Below, piece by piece: positions 1 through 7,277 of a stretch of 11,358 nucleotides of DNA (position 1 is its first letter; the number at the start of each line of letters is the position of its first letter). The notes below the pieces were generated by a model that saw only the letters and a list, made by a program, of their open reading frames with translations, had not been told where the DNA came from and ran no database searches. This DNA is from Fidelibacterota bacterium (GTDB lineage Bacteria > Fidelibacterota > Marinisomatia > Marinisomatales > S15-B10), in the NCBI GenBank assembly GCA_002691365.1, contig NZHL01000025.1, positions 11,798 through 23,155 of the forward strand, read 5' to 3'. A program made the position numbers and the translations under genes.

Positions 1-557
1 TTAGTTCTTTGTTTTTTATTTGCAATACTATGAAAAATTTTAACTTTTGCAGAATCTTGCAATTTAAATTGATTTGGAATTTTTAGATTTGGATTCCAAA
101 AATTAGGATCTAAACAATAAAACTCTGGGACTTCATGAACGTTTTCATTATCGTTATAATCCTTTCGATTACCTCCAAGAGTACATTGAAAATCAGCCAT
201 TTGATTTCTAAACTTACCCCATTTTTCATTTACATAATCAGAACAAACTTCAGGTACTTCTTTCCATTTACAAATATTACATGTGTTATGTGGTCCCCAT
301 TTACTAAATGAACTTTGAAGAACTCCATCTAAACAACCATTGTTTGTATAAAGAATTTTTTTACCTAATAATTTTATATATTCAATTTCATTGATAGGCA
401 TATATTTTTTAAAACATTGATTTATTTTTGAACCAAATGAAATACCGCCTACATTTGAAAAATGAAAAATATCATATTTATCTAAAGTTTTTAAATAAAA
501 ATTGAATTGATATTTTAAATCCTTTTCAGAATTATATTTAAATAAATATGATCCCAT
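1..557 (-). CDS. Glycosyltransferase, C-terminal part (frameshifted, runs off left edge)
   Basis: This frame stays open from an ATG at 557 to the left edge and continues the protein begun at 700 after a one-base shift near 541. Readable landmarks are a YDIFHFSN segment followed by GGISFG, then TNNGC, a CNICKW pair of cysteines, VCSD, KWGKFRNQMADFQC, TLGGNRKDYND, VHEVPEFYCLDP and, at the edge, KIFHSIANKKQRT. I recognise this layout from glycosyltransferases of surface-polysaccharide islands (GT-B-like, predicted to move a sugar from a nucleotide donor onto a lipid-linked glycan at the cytoplasmic face of the inner membrane), but donor and acceptor cannot be read. Seven cysteines lie within about 100 residues. 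The ATG at 557 is probably not a genuine start, because homologous-looking sequence continues upstream in the other frame. The C-terminal half, which usually holds the nucleotide-sugar site, lies outside the window. Confidence 0.6.
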   Translation of the reverse strand, partial: MGSYLFKYNSEKDLKYQFNFYLKTLDKYDIFHFSNVGGISFGSKINQCFKKYMPINEIEYIKLLGKKILYTNNGCLDGVLQSSFSKWGPHNTCNICKWKEVPEVCSDYVNEKWGKFRNQMADFQCTLGGNRKDYNDNENVHEVPEFYCLDPNFWNPNLKIPNQFKLQDSAKVKIFHSIANKKQRT

Positions 558-700
558 CCATGATAATGATGCCAAGATTCCTTATTACTATCCCAATTAA
601 GTAAATCTGCCTCCCAACCATATTTTCTTAATTCTCTTGAAAGATACCAAGTATTATAATATTCACATCCTGCAAATAAAATAGAACCTTTAGTTTTCAT
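515..700 (-). CDS. Glycosyltransferase, N-terminal part (cut short by frameshift)
   Basis: The 61-residue frame starts at an ATG that shares an ATGA with the stop of the upstream WbqC-family gene and has a good ribosome-binding site, AAGAGG, seven bases upstream (708-713). Its first residues, GSILFAGCEYYNTWYLS, followed by a predicted helix and a second strand ending LLNWD, look like the first Rossmann half-repeat of a GT-B glycosyltransferase. After YHGWDHIY the frame departs from the expected pattern and soon stops at 515-517. The missing continuation (FKYNSEKDL and onward) is found directly in the -1 frame, so one base appears to be missing in the coding-strand run TTTAAA around 537-542. 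Either the gene is a pseudogene in this strain or the assembly has an indel here. Intact, the two parts give more than 230 residues inside the window. Confidence 0.65.
   Translation of the reverse strand: MKTKGSILFAGCEYYNTWYLSRELRKYGWEADLLNWDSNKESWHHYHGWDHIYLNIILKRI
537..546 (-). other. Apparent -1 frameshift site in glycosyltransferase gene
   Basis: Reading the coding strand as HGWDHIY and then adding one T to the following TTTAAA run gives HIYFKYNSEKDL, which joins the two open frames smoothly without a stop. The run is only three bases long, too short for ordinary homopolymer slippage, so an assembly error or a true single-base deletion is more likely than programmed shifting. The exact base cannot be fixed; anywhere between about 537 and 550 would restore a sensible protein. 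Confidence 0.5.
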
Positions 701-1416
701 ATGGACGCCTCTTGGATTAAAAGTTTTTTAGACTTTTCAAATCCTAAATTCATTAAAACATCTATAATTGAAAGACCAGAAATAAATTTATTTGAATTAT
801 ATTGATCATAATTCATTTGTTTATAATTTAAATATTTTACACTAATATTTGATTGTTGAAAAATAATTTTATCTAAATATTCATTTGCCCCATCTCCTGA
901 GAGATAAATATTAGCTTTTAATTCCTTAATAATTGAAACTAAAAGTTCATTTGAAGCTCCTTTATGTGAAATGTTTGATGATAATATAATTTTTTTGAAA
1001 TCAATATCTAGTACTTTACAAATATGAAAAATTAATTTTAAATTATATTTAGAAATATTGTTTTCACTATTTAAAATCAAATTCATTATAAATTCTTCAA
1101 CCTCAAAATAAAAAGGTGCCTTTTTATAATTAACCTCAATTGTCTTTGATATTTTTTCTTTCCATTTTGCAGAATTATTAAATTCCATTTCATTAATATT
1201 CTTCACACCACTATAATTTCTTACTATTGGAGCTGTCAACCAATTTGATTTTCCAGAAATAATAATTTTAACTCGATTTGACCAAGAGCCACCTTTTTTA
1301 GGAAACTGTACATCATCTAAAATAACAAAAATATCACTTTTAAAAATTTTATTAAAATATCCTAACCAAGGAAAAAAATTTGGTTGATGCATTCCAACTA
1401 TTTTATCTTTATTCAT
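697..1416 (-). CDS. WbqC-family protein
   Basis: The 239-residue protein begins with the hallmark of the WbqC-like family: HQPNFFPWLGYF at residues 10-21, then FVILDDVQFPKK at 30-41 and the WSNR segment around 45-48. The family is common in O-antigen and capsule islands; its enzymatic role is not securely known to me, and acyl or amino-acid modification of an amino sugar is only a common guess. The length fits the family (about 230-250 residues), no signal peptide or membrane segment is visible, so it should act in the cytoplasm. The ATG start overlaps the end of the upstream formyltransferase by eight bases, and its stop forms an ATGA with the glycosyltransferase start, which points to coupled translation. 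Sitting directly after two deacetylase/formyltransferase pairs, it probably modifies the same sugar or a precursor. No damage is visible. Confidence 0.85.
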   Translation of the reverse strand: MNKDKIVGMHQPNFFPWLGYFNKIFKSDIFVILDDVQFPKKGGSWSNRVKIIISGKSNWLTAPIVRNYSGVKNINEMEFNNSAKWKEKISKTIEVNYKKAPFYFEVEEFIMNLILNSENNISKYNLKLIFHICKVLDIDFKKIILSSNISHKGASNELLVSIIKELKANIYLSGDGANEYLDKIIFQQSNISVKYLNYKQMNYDQYNSNKFISGLSIIDVLMNLGFEKSKKLLIQEASI

Positions 1417-2104
1417 TAGTTATTATTTGAAATTTTTTACCATCAATATTTAAAAATAAATTATTATATCCTGGAAAAGAACAGGCGTTTAATCTTTTCA
1501 TAAATTCTTTTTTATCAATATCAAAAGATAAATTGCAAAGCTTTTTAAAATCCTTTCTTGTGTTTTTTTTATTTGACCATTTATATTTATTACTAACCTT
1601 TAAATAATTTTCTTTATCAAAGTTTTTTAAAAGTCGTATAAATAATTTTAAACCAGCATCATTAGCTTTCATTAATAACTCATTGGGTTTTATCAATGAT
1701 CTAACACTAAAAAACTCTACATCAATTATACCTCCTTCATCAACTTTATCAACCATAAAATGCATTGTTGCACCATATTTTTTTACATTATCATATACAG
1801 CAAAATGATGGGGATCTCTTCCTGGATATTTTGGTGATGCAGCATGAATATTTACAGATTTCAAACCTTTAATTTCTAATATTTTTTTTGGGACAATTAT
1901 ACTTGATCCGAAAGATATCAATAAATCATAATGTTGATTTATTAATAAATGATTTAATTCTTCTTTAGAATGAATTTTTGATATTTTTAAATCATTTCTT
2001 ACAGATTCAGCTATTTGTAATAGTTTATTAGAAAATTTCTCATAAGATAAAATTGCTATTTTTTTTGGATTAATATTATCTATCTTTAGATTTCTCTTTT
2101 CCAA
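1409..2104 (-). CDS. Formyltransferase-family protein (short form)
   Basis: This 231-residue protein carries the formyl-transferase N-terminal fold. The signature is NIHAASPKYPGRDPHH at residues 85-100, where N85 and H87 match the conserved Asn-x-His of folate-dependent formyltransferases, followed by VDKVDEGGII at 118-127 whose D122 matches the catalytic Asp. Such enzymes transfer a formyl group from N10-formyl-tetrahydrofolate to an amine; here a sugar amine is the likely acceptor. Unlike the formyltransferase at 2858-3808 it has no recognisable ArnA/Fmt-type C-terminal domain; the last 65 residues are lysine-rich and not identifiable. The start is TTG at 2104, supported by a strong ribosome-binding site GGGAGAA at 2111-2117; no in-frame ATG exists before the conserved core, which begins at about residue 14. 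It overlaps the upstream deacetylase-like gene by 29 bases and the downstream WbqC gene by eight. Confidence 0.85.
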   Translation of the reverse strand: MEKRNLKIDNINPKKIAILSYEKFSNKLLQIAESVRNDLKISKIHSKEELNHLLINQHYDLLISFGSSIIVPKKILEIKGLKSVNIHAASPKYPGRDPHHFAVYDNVKKYGATMHFMVDKVDEGGIIDVEFFSVRSLIKPNELLMKANDAGLKLFIRLLKNFDKENYLKVSNKYKWSNKKNTRKDFKKLCNLSFDIDKKEFMKRLNACSFPGYNNLFLNIDGKKFQIITNE

Positions 2105-2861
2105 AATTTATTCTCCCATCTTTTTTGAGTTGTTCATTATAATTATCTAAAATATTTTTCGCTCTACCTTTTACACATCTTTGAATCCTATCATAAGGAG
2201 ACGATATAACATCTTGCCACCAAGCGGGATGTGTTAAAACTTGAATATTTTTCTCTTTAGCTAAACTCAACACATCTGAGAGACGTTTAAACCTCCAATA
2301 TCCATTAGAATCTGATATATATCCTACATTATTCTTAAATTGTTTTGAATAACAATTTATTAATCCAGTATATTTTTTCTTCTCAAATGATAATGAAAAT
2401 AAATTTGGATTATGAAAACTAAATACAATTGGTTTAATATTAAATAACTTAATAAAAATATTTTTTTCAAAAATTAACCATTTCTTTAAATCTTCTTCAG
2501 ATTTTACATTGTAATAATTGATATCAAAATGAATTCCAATATTGTGCCCAAGATTAATAATTTGCCTTATAATTTCTGATTGTTCTCTCTCAAATAAATT
2601 ATAAAACTCACAATGAAGATTAATAAAATAAGTTGTAACAATATTTTCTCTTTTCTCTAATTCTGCTAATTTTAAAGCTCTATTTAGAGAAAAATCACAA
2701 TCATGCCTCCAAAGAACAAATTTTTGATTAAAATTGATGTTTTGATAGGATACAAAATTATAATTTTTTTTTGCTAAAACTAATAATTCCTGATATTTAT
2801 TAATTGTGAAATCAGAAATATTAGGATTAATGGCTGTTGATTGGTTTTTTGAATCAATCAT
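2076..2861 (-). CDS. Polysaccharide-deacetylase-like (NodB-fold) protein
   Basis: The 261-residue protein shows a diverged carbohydrate-esterase-4 (NodB) pattern: WRHDCDFS at residues 51-58, with D54 and D56 in the place of the metal/base aspartates; GHNIGIHFD at 105-113 in the place of the histidine motif; FSFHNPN at 148-154; SDSNGYWR at 183-190; and LTHPAWW at 209-215. The fold typically removes N-acetyl or O-acetyl groups using a divalent metal. Because it lacks a signal peptide and sits among cytoplasmic nucleotide-sugar enzymes, a nucleotide- or lipid-linked sugar is a more likely substrate than a finished polymer. The ATG start makes an ATGA overlap with the upstream formyltransferase stop, and its 3' end overlaps the next formyltransferase by 29 bases. 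Activity as a deacetylase is inferred from fold-level motifs only. Confidence 0.75.
   Translation of the reverse strand: MIDSKNQSTAINPNISDFTINKYQELLVLAKKNYNFVSYQNINFNQKFVLWRHDCDFSLNRALKLAELEKRENIVTTYFINLHCEFYNLFEREQSEIIRQIINLGHNIGIHFDINYYNVKSEEDLKKWLIFEKNIFIKLFNIKPIVFSFHNPNLFSLSFEKKKYTGLINCYSKQFKNNVGYISDSNGYWRFKRLSDVLSLAKEKNIQVLTHPAWWQDVISSPYDRIQRCVKGRAKNILDNYNEQLKKDGRINFGKEKSKDR
2111..2117 (-). promoter_or_regulatory. Ribosome-binding site fixing a TTG start
   Basis: The coding strand reads GGGAGAA, then six bases, then TTG. It is the best Shine-Dalgarno match in the window, lies inside the 3' end of the upstream deacetylase-like gene, and decides the TTG start of the short formyltransferase. 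Confidence 0.7.
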
Positions 2862-3808
2862 ATAAATCTACTTCTAATTGATTTTATATATTTATCTGGA
2901 GAAATAATTTTACGATCAATTTCAATTTTTTTAATTTTCAAAATTCCTTCTCCACAAGCTACTTCAACATATGAAATTTCTCCAATTCTTTTAATTTCTG
3001 TTATTTGTCCAGGAACTGCATAAATAGAGTGTGAATAAAAACTTAATTCAGCATCCCAAATGATTATTTTTTTATCTTTAATAAATGAAAATGCTCCACT
3101 ATATGGTTTATTATGAGCATTAATTAATCTTAAAATTTCATAATTAGATTTTGACCATTTAATAAGCCCATCTTTTGGATTAAGAGGAAAACAACGAGAA
3201 ATTTTATTAGTATTTGTTGACTGTTTTTCAAGTATGTAAGAAGGATTAGTGGAAAGTTTCATAATTGCTTCATAAAAAAGTTGTGGAGTATTCAACAATA
3301 TCCATGCCATTACTTGAGTTATTTTAGTATTAAAATCAATATCAAAATATTTTCTAGTAATTATATCACCGCTATCTAGTTCACCTCCAACCATCTTGTG
3401 TACACATAGGCCAATTTTTTTTTCTCCATTTAATATTGCCCAAGCTTGACACGCATTTCCTCTGTATTTTGGTAAATCTCCTCCATGAGCATTTAAAATA
3501 CCCATCTTATAAATATTAATTATTGAGCTATCAATAATTGAAGTATAATTCATGCTTATACCAATATCAGGATTTGAAGATTTTATAATTTTTTTATGAT
3601 CTTCGTAAATTTTAGGAGAATTAATAAATGGAACATTATGATCATTTGCCAATTGTTCAAAATCACTTGCTTTTTTAGTGTATTCCGGTGCTTCTTTAGA
3701 AGTTATAAAATGTACTATTTCAAAATTAGGATTATTAACAATCAATTTTGCAGTGTGATACAAAGATTCTGTTCTCCCGATAATTCCAACTCGTAATTTT
3801 TTTTTCAT
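2858..3808 (-). CDS. Methionyl-tRNA formyltransferase-like sugar N-formyltransferase
   Basis: The 316-residue protein has a Rossmann start (KLRVGIIGRTES), the formyltransferase signature ILNAHGGDLPKYRGN at residues 104-118 with N106 and H108, and VGGELDSGDII at 140-150 with the catalytic D145. From about residue 207 the segment DGLIKWSKSNYEILRLI and PYSGAFSF matches the C-terminal formyltransferase domain found in ArnA and Fmt. It would transfer formyl from N10-formyl-tetrahydrofolate. It is probably not the housekeeping Fmt: there is no def partner and it lies inside a sugar operon, so an amino-sugar N-formyltransferase (ArnA-, VioF- or WbtJ-like role) is favoured. The ATG begins two bases after the upstream deacetylase-like gene ends, at a nine-A run that encodes MKKKL; its stop overlaps the next gene in an ATGA. 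Confidence 0.88.
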   Translation of the reverse strand: MKKKLRVGIIGRTESLYHTAKLIVNNPNFEIVHFITSKEAPEYTKKASDFEQLANDHNVPFINSPKIYEDHKKIIKSSNPDIGISMNYTSIIDSSIINIYKMGILNAHGGDLPKYRGNACQAWAILNGEKKIGLCVHKMVGGELDSGDIITRKYFDIDFNTKITQVMAWILLNTPQLFYEAIMKLSTNPSYILEKQSTNTNKISRCFPLNPKDGLIKWSKSNYEILRLINAHNKPYSGAFSFIKDKKIIIWDAELSFYSHSIYAVPGQITEIKRIGEISYVEVACGEGILKIKKIEIDRKIISPDKYIKSIRSRFI

Positions 3809-3810
3809 TT

Positions 3811-4518
3811 TTATAAATTAATTAATGATTTCAGCTTAGTTCTTATCCCATTTCCTTGAAATCTAAAATTTAATAAAGTTTCTGGATTTTGATGATATTT
3901 TCTTGTTGACTCATATTTATCAAGAGTATCACTATTTAAAAAAATATGAATTGGATGAAAATCAAAAACTTTCAAAGAATTTTCCGGAAAATCAGAAAAA
4001 TTTGTTGTTTTCATTTTTAGAGAAACATTATCTTGCCATGAATGTGGAATAATTTTAATTCCATTCCAAAGATTCCATGGTTGAACACTAAATGAATTAT
4101 TAAATGGAATAAAAGTATTACAAATATAATTTAATTTTTTTTCCAAAAATAAATCAAAAATTTTTTCACTTTGAAATAAAGAATGACTTCTTACACATTG
4201 TGATTCAGGTACAATTTCAATCATTCTATCAATTACTTCCTCTAAACTCTTTCCATTTAAATAATTACCTAGAATTAAATTATTAAAATTAGGATGTATT
4301 CCTAATTGAAATTTTGGATTTAATCTCAATCTATCAATAGTAGAAGTTTTATGAGTTATAAACCAAGTAGCACTGACATCAAATTTTTCAACTAAATCAA
4401 TTGTATCATTAATAATTTTATCGTGAGCCCAATCAATATCAAAAGTTAGAAAAAAATTTTTCTCCCATGATTTTGGATTATTAACATTTATATCAGAAAT
4501 TTTTTTAAATAATTTCAT
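3811..4518 (-). CDS. Polysaccharide-deacetylase-like protein, WbmS-like
   Basis: This 235-residue protein is a second, different NodB-fold relative. It has FFLTFDIDWAHD at residues 22-33 (D27 and D29 in the metal position), LGIHPNFNN at 72-80, VRSHSLFQS at 109-117, a PHSWQD segment near 159 and FDFHPIHIFLN at 185-195. From memory this pattern resembles the WbmS-type deacetylase-like proteins of O-antigen loci such as that of Bordetella, but I cannot confirm that by search. The classical second motif (His-Ser/Thr-x-x-His) is not recognisable; H75 and the H188/H191 pair could replace it. No signal peptide is visible, so cytoplasmic action on a precursor sugar is likely. One base separates it from the upstream epimerase stop and two bases from the following formyltransferase, a spacing that suggests the two products act on one substrate. 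Confidence 0.75.
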   Translation of the reverse strand: MKLFKKISDINVNNPKSWEKNFFLTFDIDWAHDKIINDTIDLVEKFDVSATWFITHKTSTIDRLRLNPKFQLGIHPNFNNLILGNYLNGKSLEEVIDRMIEIVPESQCVRSHSLFQSEKIFDLFLEKKLNYICNTFIPFNNSFSVQPWNLWNGIKIIPHSWQDNVSLKMKTTNFSDFPENSLKVFDFHPIHIFLNSDTLDKYESTRKYHQNPETLLNFRFQGNGIRTKLKSLINL

Positions 4519-4519
4519 T

Positions 4520-5374
4520 TCAAATAACTAATTTTAAACCCTTATCTAAAGAAATTAAATCTTTAATATTTAATAACTTTAATAATAATTCATTACTTCC
4601 AATAAAATACTTTATTTCATCATTTGTAATTTTAATTTTTGCTTTTTTATTGATTAATTTTTCAAGCTTTTTAACTAAATCATTAAGACTCACTACCTCT
4701 GAACCACAAATATTAACTACTAAATTTTTTTGGTTAAAATTTCTATTAATTAATTCTCTAATAATATTAATAAGATCATCGATATATATTGGAGTGAAAT
4801 ATAATCCTTTACTTTGGGCAAGAAAAATTTCATTTTTTAGTTTGATTTTTTTTATAATTTCTGGAATAAGCATTTTTTTTTGACCAGGTCCATAAACACC
4901 AAAAATTCTCATGATAAGAGTATCAAAGGAATTATTATATTTTTTTACTATTTCTTCTCCAGCAAGCTTAGATATTCCATATAAGGATGATGGTCCTAAT
5001 AATGAATTTTCAATCAATTTTTTTCTAGATTGAGAATATACATTACCTGATGATGCATATATAAATTTTTTCACTGAATTATTTTTTGACCATTCTAACA
5101 AATCTATTGTTGAATTAATATTTATATTAATTAGATTTTTAGCCTTTTTAGGAATTTCATTATAATAATTTGATTGAGCTAAATGAATAACAGTATCAAT
5201 TTTTATATTTGGAAGTTTCTTTACCCAAGTATCAGAATTTAAATCAAAACCATTTTCTCTTGTTACTTTAATTAAGTTTATATTTTTTTGGTTCTTATAT
5301 GAATCTGATAAATACCGACCAATAAACCCTGATTCACCTGTTATTAATATGGATTTTTGCTGATTTGAATTAAT
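4520..5374 (-). CDS. NAD(P)-dependent sugar epimerase/dehydratase (extended SDR) with non-standard start
   Basis: Read upstream past the first in-frame TTG (5101), the frame stays open to 5389 and encodes the missing dinucleotide-binding N-terminus: SILITGESGFIGRYLSD, with the GxxGxxG glycines, then IDTVIHLAQSN. Taken from an ATT at 5374 the protein has 284 residues, a usual size for a short extended SDR. The active site is visible as ASSGNVYS near 107-114 and YGISK (Y132, K136). The likely role is epimerisation or reduction at a nucleotide sugar; the exact reaction cannot be read. No ATG, GTG or TTG occurs before the fold begins, so the start is either ATT (GAAGG lies nine bases upstream, though those bases also encode the end of the amidotransferase) or the start was lost to an indel: an ATG at 5390 in another frame stops after six codons. 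The 3' end is one base from the next ATG. Confidence 0.8.
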   Translation of the reverse strand: MNSNQQKSILITGESGFIGRYLSDSYKNQKNINLIKVTRENGFDLNSDTWVKKLPNIKIDTVIHLAQSNYYNEIPKKAKNLINININSTIDLLEWSKNNSVKKFIYASSGNVYSQSRKKLIENSLLGPSSLYGISKLAGEEIVKKYNNSFDTLIMRIFGVYGPGQKKMLIPEIIKKIKLKNEIFLAQSKGLYFTPIYIDDLINIIRELINRNFNQKNLVVNICGSEVVSLNDLVKKLEKLINKKAKIKITNDEIKYFIGSNELLLKLLNIKDLISLDKGLKLVI

Positions 5375-5376
5375 TT

Positions 5377-7254
5377 CTATAAACCTTCATTTTTAAAATA
5401 TTGATTAATATTTAATAACGACCAAATTAAAAGTCTTCTGTTTTCATGTCCATTTAAATGAACATTAACCAACTTTGAAACTGAATCAAAATCTAAATAA
5501 TTATATATCGGAGATTTTTTATTTATGATTTTATTTCTTACGTAATCAATACTTTCTCCTTTAAACCAACTTGCATCAGGTGATGAAAAACCTTGTTTTA
5601 TTCCTTCAGAAATAGATTTTGGAACATATTGAGCCATTACTTCCCTAAGAATTTGCTTACCATCATTAGTTTTCTTAAAATATTTTTTTTTCTTTCCACC
5701 TAATTCATTTTCGTTCATTTGAATAATTTCAGTGAGGTTCTTTAATTTTAAGTCTACTGGGCATTTCATTGCAAAATCAACTAAATCATTATCCATAAAT
5801 GGAACTCTAGTTTCCATAGAGTGGGCCATACTTAGCTTATCTTCAACAACAAATAATCCATGTAAAAAAGTTTTTGCCTCAAAATATAAAGAATGATTAA
5901 TATAGTCCTCTGGGGATCTTAATTCATTTTGATGGGTTGAAAAAACATCTTTAAATATATTTTGAGTATTAATAGCTCCAATCTCATCCCAAATTGGATT
6001 AAATACTTGTTTTATTTCCGCTGTTGAAAGAGTTCTTTGCCAAAAACTATAATATTGATCTATGTAATGATCAAAGTCAATACTTTTAACAGCTCGATAA
6101 TATCTCCAAGGGTAACCTCCAAACAATTCATCACCTCCAGCACCTGATAACACAACTTTAACAAATTTACTTGCTAAACCTGCAGCATAATAATTAGGAT
6201 AACTTTGTCCAACTCTAGGCTCTTCTAAATGCCATGAAAATTTTGGTAAAATACGTTCCATATCTCCAGATTTTAAAACCATTTCATAATGTTCTGTTTT
6301 ATAAAATGCAGACATAGCCTCTGCTTTTTCACGTTCATCAAATGCAAGTTCCAAACCCGAAGCTGAAGATAAATCAAAACCACATGTAAATGTTTTGATA
6401 TAAGGCAATTCCTTAGAAGCAAGGGCTGTTAGGGTTCCAGAATCCATTCCTCCTGATAAATATGAACCAAGTTCTACATCAGAAATTAATTGTCTGCTCA
6501 CTGATTGTTTTAAAAGTCTATCTAATTCCTCTAAATATTCGAATTTATTTTTAGACTTATGAGATTCTTTAAAATGATAATCCCAATATTGAAAAATTGA
6601 AATTTTATTACTTTTTTTATATTCTATCTTAGCAATAGATGCAGGTTTTAAAAGCTTTATGTTTTCTATTAAAGTTTTATCTGTAAAAATATTTTGAAAG
6701 GTAAAATATTCAAAAAGAGCTGTCTTGTCAATTTTTTTTACTGCTTTTGGATGTTTAAGTATAGCTTTCTGTTCAGATGCAAATAATATAATATCTCCCC
6801 ATTTTGCATAATATAAAGGTTTAATTCCATAACGATCTCTAACTAAAAAAATATTTTGTTTCTTTTTATCCCAGATAGCAAAAGCAAACATACCATTAAA
6901 TTTTAATATACTTTTCTCTCCCCATTCAACCCAAGCATTTAAAACTACTTCCGAATCAGTTTTTGAATGAAATTTATGTCCTAAGTTTTCTAATTCTAAC
7001 CTAAGTTCTTTAAAATTATATATTTCACCATTATATGTAAGTACAAATCGGTTGTTATTGGAAACCATAGGTTGACTACCACTTGAAGATAAATCAATTA
7101 TTGAAAGCCTACAATGCCCAAACCCAATATTTTTATTAGTATAGAAACCATTTCCATCAGGACCACGATGTTTAATGCTATCTACCATTTTATTAAGAAC
7201 TGTCGATGAAACTGGCTGTCCATCTATATTTATAATTCCTGCAATTCCGCACAT
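5377..7254 (-). CDS. asnB: Glutamine-dependent asparagine-synthase-like amidotransferase (AsnB/WbpS type)
   Basis: The 625-residue protein has the complete two-domain plan. The N-terminal class II glutaminase starts MCGIAG, so Cys2 becomes the nucleophile after Met removal; RGPDG at 30-34, R49, NGEIYN at 75-80 and D100 line the glutamine pocket. The synthetase domain has the ATP-pyrophosphatase loop SGGMDSG at 267-273 and SGAGGDELFGGY at 370-381, and MAHSMETRVPF further on. It hydrolyses glutamine and uses the ammonia to amidate a carboxylate activated by ATP. In O-antigen loci this family (for example Pseudomonas WbpS and the Bordetella wbm amidotransferase, from memory) is thought to amidate uronic acids, which fits the neighbouring diamino-uronic-acid genes better than free asparagine synthesis. 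The ATG start is the only one compatible with Cys2. Twenty-three bases separate it from the upstream epimerase, one of the largest gaps in the operon. Confidence 0.9.
   Translation of the reverse strand: MCGIAGIINIDGQPVSSTVLNKMVDSIKHRGPDGNGFYTNKNIGFGHCRLSIIDLSSSGSQPMVSNNNRFVLTYNGEIYNFKELRLELENLGHKFHSKTDSEVVLNAWVEWGEKSILKFNGMFAFAIWDKKKQNIFLVRDRYGIKPLYYAKWGDIILFASEQKAILKHPKAVKKIDKTALFEYFTFQNIFTDKTLIENIKLLKPASIAKIEYKKSNKISIFQYWDYHFKESHKSKNKFEYLEELDRLLKQSVSRQLISDVELGSYLSGGMDSGTLTALASKELPYIKTFTCGFDLSSASGLELAFDEREKAEAMSAFYKTEHYEMVLKSGDMERILPKFSWHLEEPRVGQSYPNYYAAGLASKFVKVVLSGAGGDELFGGYPWRYYRAVKSIDFDHYIDQYYSFWQRTLSTAEIKQVFNPIWDEIGAINTQNIFKDVFSTHQNELRSPEDYINHSLYFEAKTFLHGLFVVEDKLSMAHSMETRVPFMDNDLVDFAMKCPVDLKLKNLTEIIQMNENELGGKKKKYFKKTNDGKQILREVMAQYVPKSISEGIKQGFSSPDASWFKGESIDYVRNKIINKKSPIYNYLDFDSVSKLVNVHLNGHENRRLLIWSLLNINQYFKNEGL
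5384..5388 (-). promoter_or_regulatory. Possible ribosome-binding site for an ATT start
   Basis: The coding strand reads GAAGG, nine bases, then ATT, followed by a sensible N-terminus. The same bases encode the last Glu-Gly of the amidotransferase, so the match may be chance. Confidence 0.3.
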
Positions 7255-7277
7255 ATCAAAAAATTATATCCAAAAAA

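Noticed and set aside
3596..3796. 66-residue open frame on the plus strand
   Set aside because: It lies wholly antisense to the conserved N-terminal domain of the long formyltransferase and shows no recognisable motif.
2858..3808. Housekeeping methionyl-tRNA formyltransferase (fmt)
   Set aside because: The fold and both domains would fit, but there is no def or other translation neighbour and the gene is embedded in a glycan operon beside a deacetylase-like gene; a sugar N-formyltransferase is more likely.
4650..4883. 77-residue hydrophobic open frame on the plus strand
   Set aside because: Antisense to the second SDR; the apparent membrane-like character comes from the complement of lysine- and asparagine-rich codons.
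7255..7277. Possible promoter (TATAAT-like bases) before the amidotransferase
   Set aside because: The hexamer-like string is expected by chance at this AT content, no -35 partner is convincing, and the gap is only 23 bases within an operon.
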